From Zingiber officinale (taxonomy: Eukaryota > Streptophyta > Magnoliopsida > Zingiberales > Zingiberaceae), in the NCBI RefSeq assembly GCF_018446385.1, contig NC_055987.1:29456202-29520201 (forward strand): a stretch of 64,000 nt of DNA, written 5' to 3'. Positions 61,104 to 64,000 of this stretch are shown one piece after another. Position 1 is the first letter of the stretch. The number at the start of each line of letters is the position of its first letter. A program made the translations under genes and the position numbers. The notes beneath the pieces are model-generated. The model worked only from the letters and a program-made list of their open reading frames with translations, was not told the DNA's origin and did not search any database.

Positions 61104-63238
61104 AATAAAAATTTGATTCCTATATTTTCGTTATTACCATCAGCAAGTACTAACAATACATAGATAGTATAAATGTTGAACGGAAATTAACTCACATACC
61201 TCAAGTGAAAAGATGGGGAGTATCGAGCTCGGATCGTATCCTCGAGCTCAGGTAGCCTCCTCATCTGAATGATGCTGCCATCCGACTTTAACCAGCCGGA
61301 TAATCTTGTTCCGCAGTTGACACTCTTTCTAGTCCAGAATCCGTACCAGAACCTTTTCATAGGTAACGTTAGGCTGAATAGAAACTGAGATATCTGTCAG
61401 CACATGTGTCAGGTCAGATATATATCTCCTTAGCATAGACACATGGAATACGTCGTGAACGCCTGCCAGAGACGGTGGTAGTGCCAAACGATAAGCTACC
61501 GCTCCAATCCTCTCCAAGATTTGGAAAGGTCCAACGTATCGCGGAGCTAGCTTACCTCTGAGGCCAAATCTCTTCACCCCTTTCATGGGTGAAACACGCA
61601 GAAAAACATGGTCGCCAGTAGAGAACTCCAGGGGTCTCCGTCTCTGATCAGCATAACTCTTCTGGCGGTCCTGCGCCTCTGACACCCTCCGTCTAATAGT
61701 ACAGACAAACTCTGCCTCCTGTTGAGCTCTATGAGGCCCTAGCAGCTGGGCCTCTCCAACCTCCTCCTAGAGGGTGGGTGTCCGACAAGGCTTACCATAC
61801 AATGCTTCAAATGATGTCATCTGGATAGCCGAATGAAAGCTGTTGTTATAGACGAACTCTACTAATGGCAAATGGTCCTCCCAACTTCCTCCGAAATCTA
61901 ATACACAAGACCTCAGCAAGTCCTCTAGAGTCTGAATGGTCTGCTCTGACTGTCCATCAGTCTGCGGATGGAAAGCTGTACTGAATCGGAGCTGTGTGCC
62001 CAAGGCCTGCTACAAACTCTGCCAGAATCGGGGCTTGAACCGTGGGTCTCTATCCGATATAATACTCAATGGAACACCATGCAATCTGATGATTTCTCGA
62101 CAATACAGATTTGTCAATTGATCTAGGGAATCAGTCTTCTGGATCGCTAAGAAGTGCGCGGATTTGGTTAATCGATCAATAATTACCCAAATCACGTCAT
62201 GGCCTCGTCGGATCCTAGGCAATCCCACCACAAAATCCATAGTGATGTGTTCCCATTTCCACTCAGGAATAGGAATCCGCTGAAGTAATATGGCAGGTCT
62301 CTGGTGCTTAGCCTTCACATGCTGATAGACTATACATCTAGCTACAAATTCCGTGATGTCTTTCTTCATGTCGTTCCACCAATAAAAATGCCTCAAATCT
62401 TGATACATGCGGGTCCCGCCTGGGTGGATTGTAAATTGAGAGCGATGAGCCTCCTGAAGTAGCTCCTGCAAGACCGGATGAGACTGAAGTATGCATAATC
62501 TGCCTCGGAAATATATAATACCCTCCTCATCTCGTGTGAACTCGGTCTGCTGTCCGGAAGCTATCTAGTTGCCAATGGATTGTAAGTGTTGATTATCAGC
62601 CTGGGCCTCTCAGATCCTCGTCCTGATCGATGACTGAGCAACCATGGTAACCAACATACCCTGCTCTGCCCGTCCCTACTCCTGAAGGCCCAACTCGGAA
62701 AAACCCTGAATCAAGTTCGTGATTAAAGCTCGGTGGCAAGCCAAAGTCCCTTTAGACTTTCCACTAAGTGCATCAGCAACCACATTAGTTCTCCCCGGGT
62801 GGTCGCTAATGGTACAATCGTAATCCTTCAGGAACTCCATCCATCTCCTCTGTCGAAGATTGAGTTCCTTCTGAGTGAATAGATATTTGAGACTCTTATG
62901 GTCAGTGAGAATCTCAAAGGTAATACCGTACAGGTGATGCCGCCAAATCTTCAAAGCAAATATAATGACGACCAACTCTAGATCATGAACTCGGTAATTC
63001 TTCTCATGCTTCTTCAACTGCCGAGAAGCATAGGAGACTACCCTGCCGTGCTGCATCAGAATAGTGCCCAAACCCTGTAGAGATGTGTCAGTGTAAATTA
63101 CGAATCCGTCCTCTCCGGAGGGTAAAACCAGAACTGGTGTTGTTACTAGTCTCCGCTTCAGCTCTTGGAAATTAGTCTCGCAAGCCTCGAACCACATGAA
63201 CTTTATGCCTTTCCTGGTCAGACGTGTCAGAAGGTCAT

Positions 63239-63336
63239 TGTTAGCACCAATGCCCGATTTTTAGAAGAGGACTATGTAATGCACCACAAACCCATGAGAA
63301 AAATTGTTCTTAAAATTAGAGAAGACACGTCTAAAC
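63239..63336. other. Breakpoint segment of unknown origin
   Basis: Gypsy pol similarity stops at about 63,238, and a TGTTAGCACC word begins a 98-bp segment unlike the gypsy coding region. It could be the tip of another LTR or a rearrangement scar. Confidence 0.35.
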
Positions 63337-64000
63337 TGTTGGATCGAGACGCGCTAGAGGGGGGTGAATAGGGCTCGCGGCTATTTCGTTCGATTCGTAA
63401 AACACTCGGAGTAATTAAAATGCAGCGGAATAAAGAAAACAAGCACACAGAGACAGGAGGATTTACTTCATTCGGAGCTTTGATCGACTCCTACTCGAAG
63501 GCCCGCGATCCTTGATCGCTTTCCGTGGGCAACAACTATAAGCTCGTATAATTATTACAAACTAATTACAAATGTAACTGTAATTAAAGTTATACTGACA
63601 ACAGTGGTAGAAAAGTCTGAGCTCCGGGTCGTTAGAATGTTGCAGTAGCACTTCAGAAGCAATACTTGAGCAGAACACAACACGAGGAAGCTTTTTTATT
63701 TCGTTATTTTGAAGTGCTGCTCGAACCCTGCTTTTAAACAGTGTTCAAGGCGCCTTAAACCCCTCCAAGGCGCCTCCAGGCTGGCCATGTCACCCGCGTG
63801 GATCAGAACTGACCTGGTCGAACTTTATCTTGTTCAAGGCGCCTTCAACCTCTCCAAGGCACCTTCATCAACTTGTTTAAGGCGCCTTCAGCCTCTCCAA
63901 GGCCCCTTGAAGCTTGCTTCGCAATCAGCTCAAGTTTTGCACCCGAGGCGCCTCCAAGCTCCATCGAGGCGCCTCGGACACTATTCATCCGAGGTTAATC
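63337..64000. mobile_element. LTR start of another retrotransposon, runs off the window
   Basis: It begins TGTTGGATCGAGACGCGC and then GCTAGAGGGGGGTGAATAG, recalling the beginning of solo LTR D, and has a CAGCGGAATAAA word that D matches as CAGCGGAAAAATAA. The last 250 bp hold AAGGCGCCTT and GAGGCGCCTC palindromes in a CTCCAAGGCGCC repeat context. The right end is outside the window. Confidence 0.6.

Larger units (their letters stand above)
47139..63238 (-). mobile_element. Ty3/gypsy chromovirus-type element G, 3' portion, interrupted
   Basis: Minus-strand element with, in transcription order from the right: RNase H (about 63,200-62,730), integrase (about 62,470-61,770), chromodomain (about 61,330-61,240), a polypurine tract, and the 3' LTR. 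RNase H is shown by [10 protein letters not shown] and [10 protein letters not shown]; integrase by an HPGG...YWW...C zinc region and DFVVGLPR / [10 protein letters not shown]; the chromodomain by RNKIIRLVKVGW. The pol order RNase H-integrase-chromodomain defines a chromodomain-bearing gypsy. The 3' LTR is split by copia element F. The element is broken, with several breaks and further insertions at its right side; its 5' part is outside the window or displaced. Confidence 0.85.

Noticed and set aside
1-64000. CRISPR arrays, prokaryotic operons or phage features
   Set aside because: The window is clearly plant nuclear DNA; the regular repeats are minisatellites or transposon subterminal arrays.

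Overview
This is a plant nuclear window. The genes have plant exon-intron structure, the proteins are plant families (chloroplast 2-Cys peroxiredoxin, plant E2F, GIR1-like repressor, B3 factor, PLS-type PPR), and the intergenic DNA is packed with LTR retrotransposons and a CACTA transposon. The repeat style (long LTRs with GCCGAGCGG palindromes, GATCGGTCC palindromes and AAGGCGCCTT repeats) suggests a large monocot genome, possibly Zingiberales; that placement is a guess from memory of repeat style.

Layout. 1-11,760: right part of a CACTA (En/Spm-like) transposon whose transposase exons are split by solo LTRs. Solo LTR A (283-2871) sits in one exon. Solo LTR D (3028-9165) sits in the next; D holds solo LTR B (3302-7538), which holds solo LTR E (4142-5973). 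All four have perfect 5-bp target duplications. 12,936-26,639 is a gene island: 2-Cys peroxiredoxin (minus) divergent from E2F (plus), a DUF1279/FAM210-like plastid protein (minus), a solo LTR, then a GIR1-like small repressor (minus). 28,902-30,596: single-exon PPR gene (minus). 32.6-38.6 kb: two related 1.3-kb repeats flanking a minus-strand solo LTR. 41,442-42,463: two-exon NGATHA-like B3 gene. 46.2 kb to the end: a minisatellite, a cut-off LTR, and a chromodomain-type Ty3/gypsy element (minus strand). The gypsy 3' LTR is split by a full-length Ty1/copia element (48,625-60,186), which itself carries solo LTR C (51,289-53,721).

Gene functions do not form one pathway. The peroxiredoxin and the DUF1279 protein are plastid-targeted by inference; E2F, GIR1-like and B3 are nuclear regulators; the PPR is an organellar RNA-binding candidate. 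Exon boundaries below were worked out by reading splice sites and checking that phases close. No transcript or database evidence was available.

No clearly undescribed biological system was found. The best signals concern transposable elements: two LTR families nested in each other reciprocally, a cluster of WRKY-type W-box cores in a copia LTR, an inverted pair of solo LTRs able to form a long hairpin, a CACTA end built of CCGACGGAAT palindromes, and an LTR holding four unrelated minisatellites in series.
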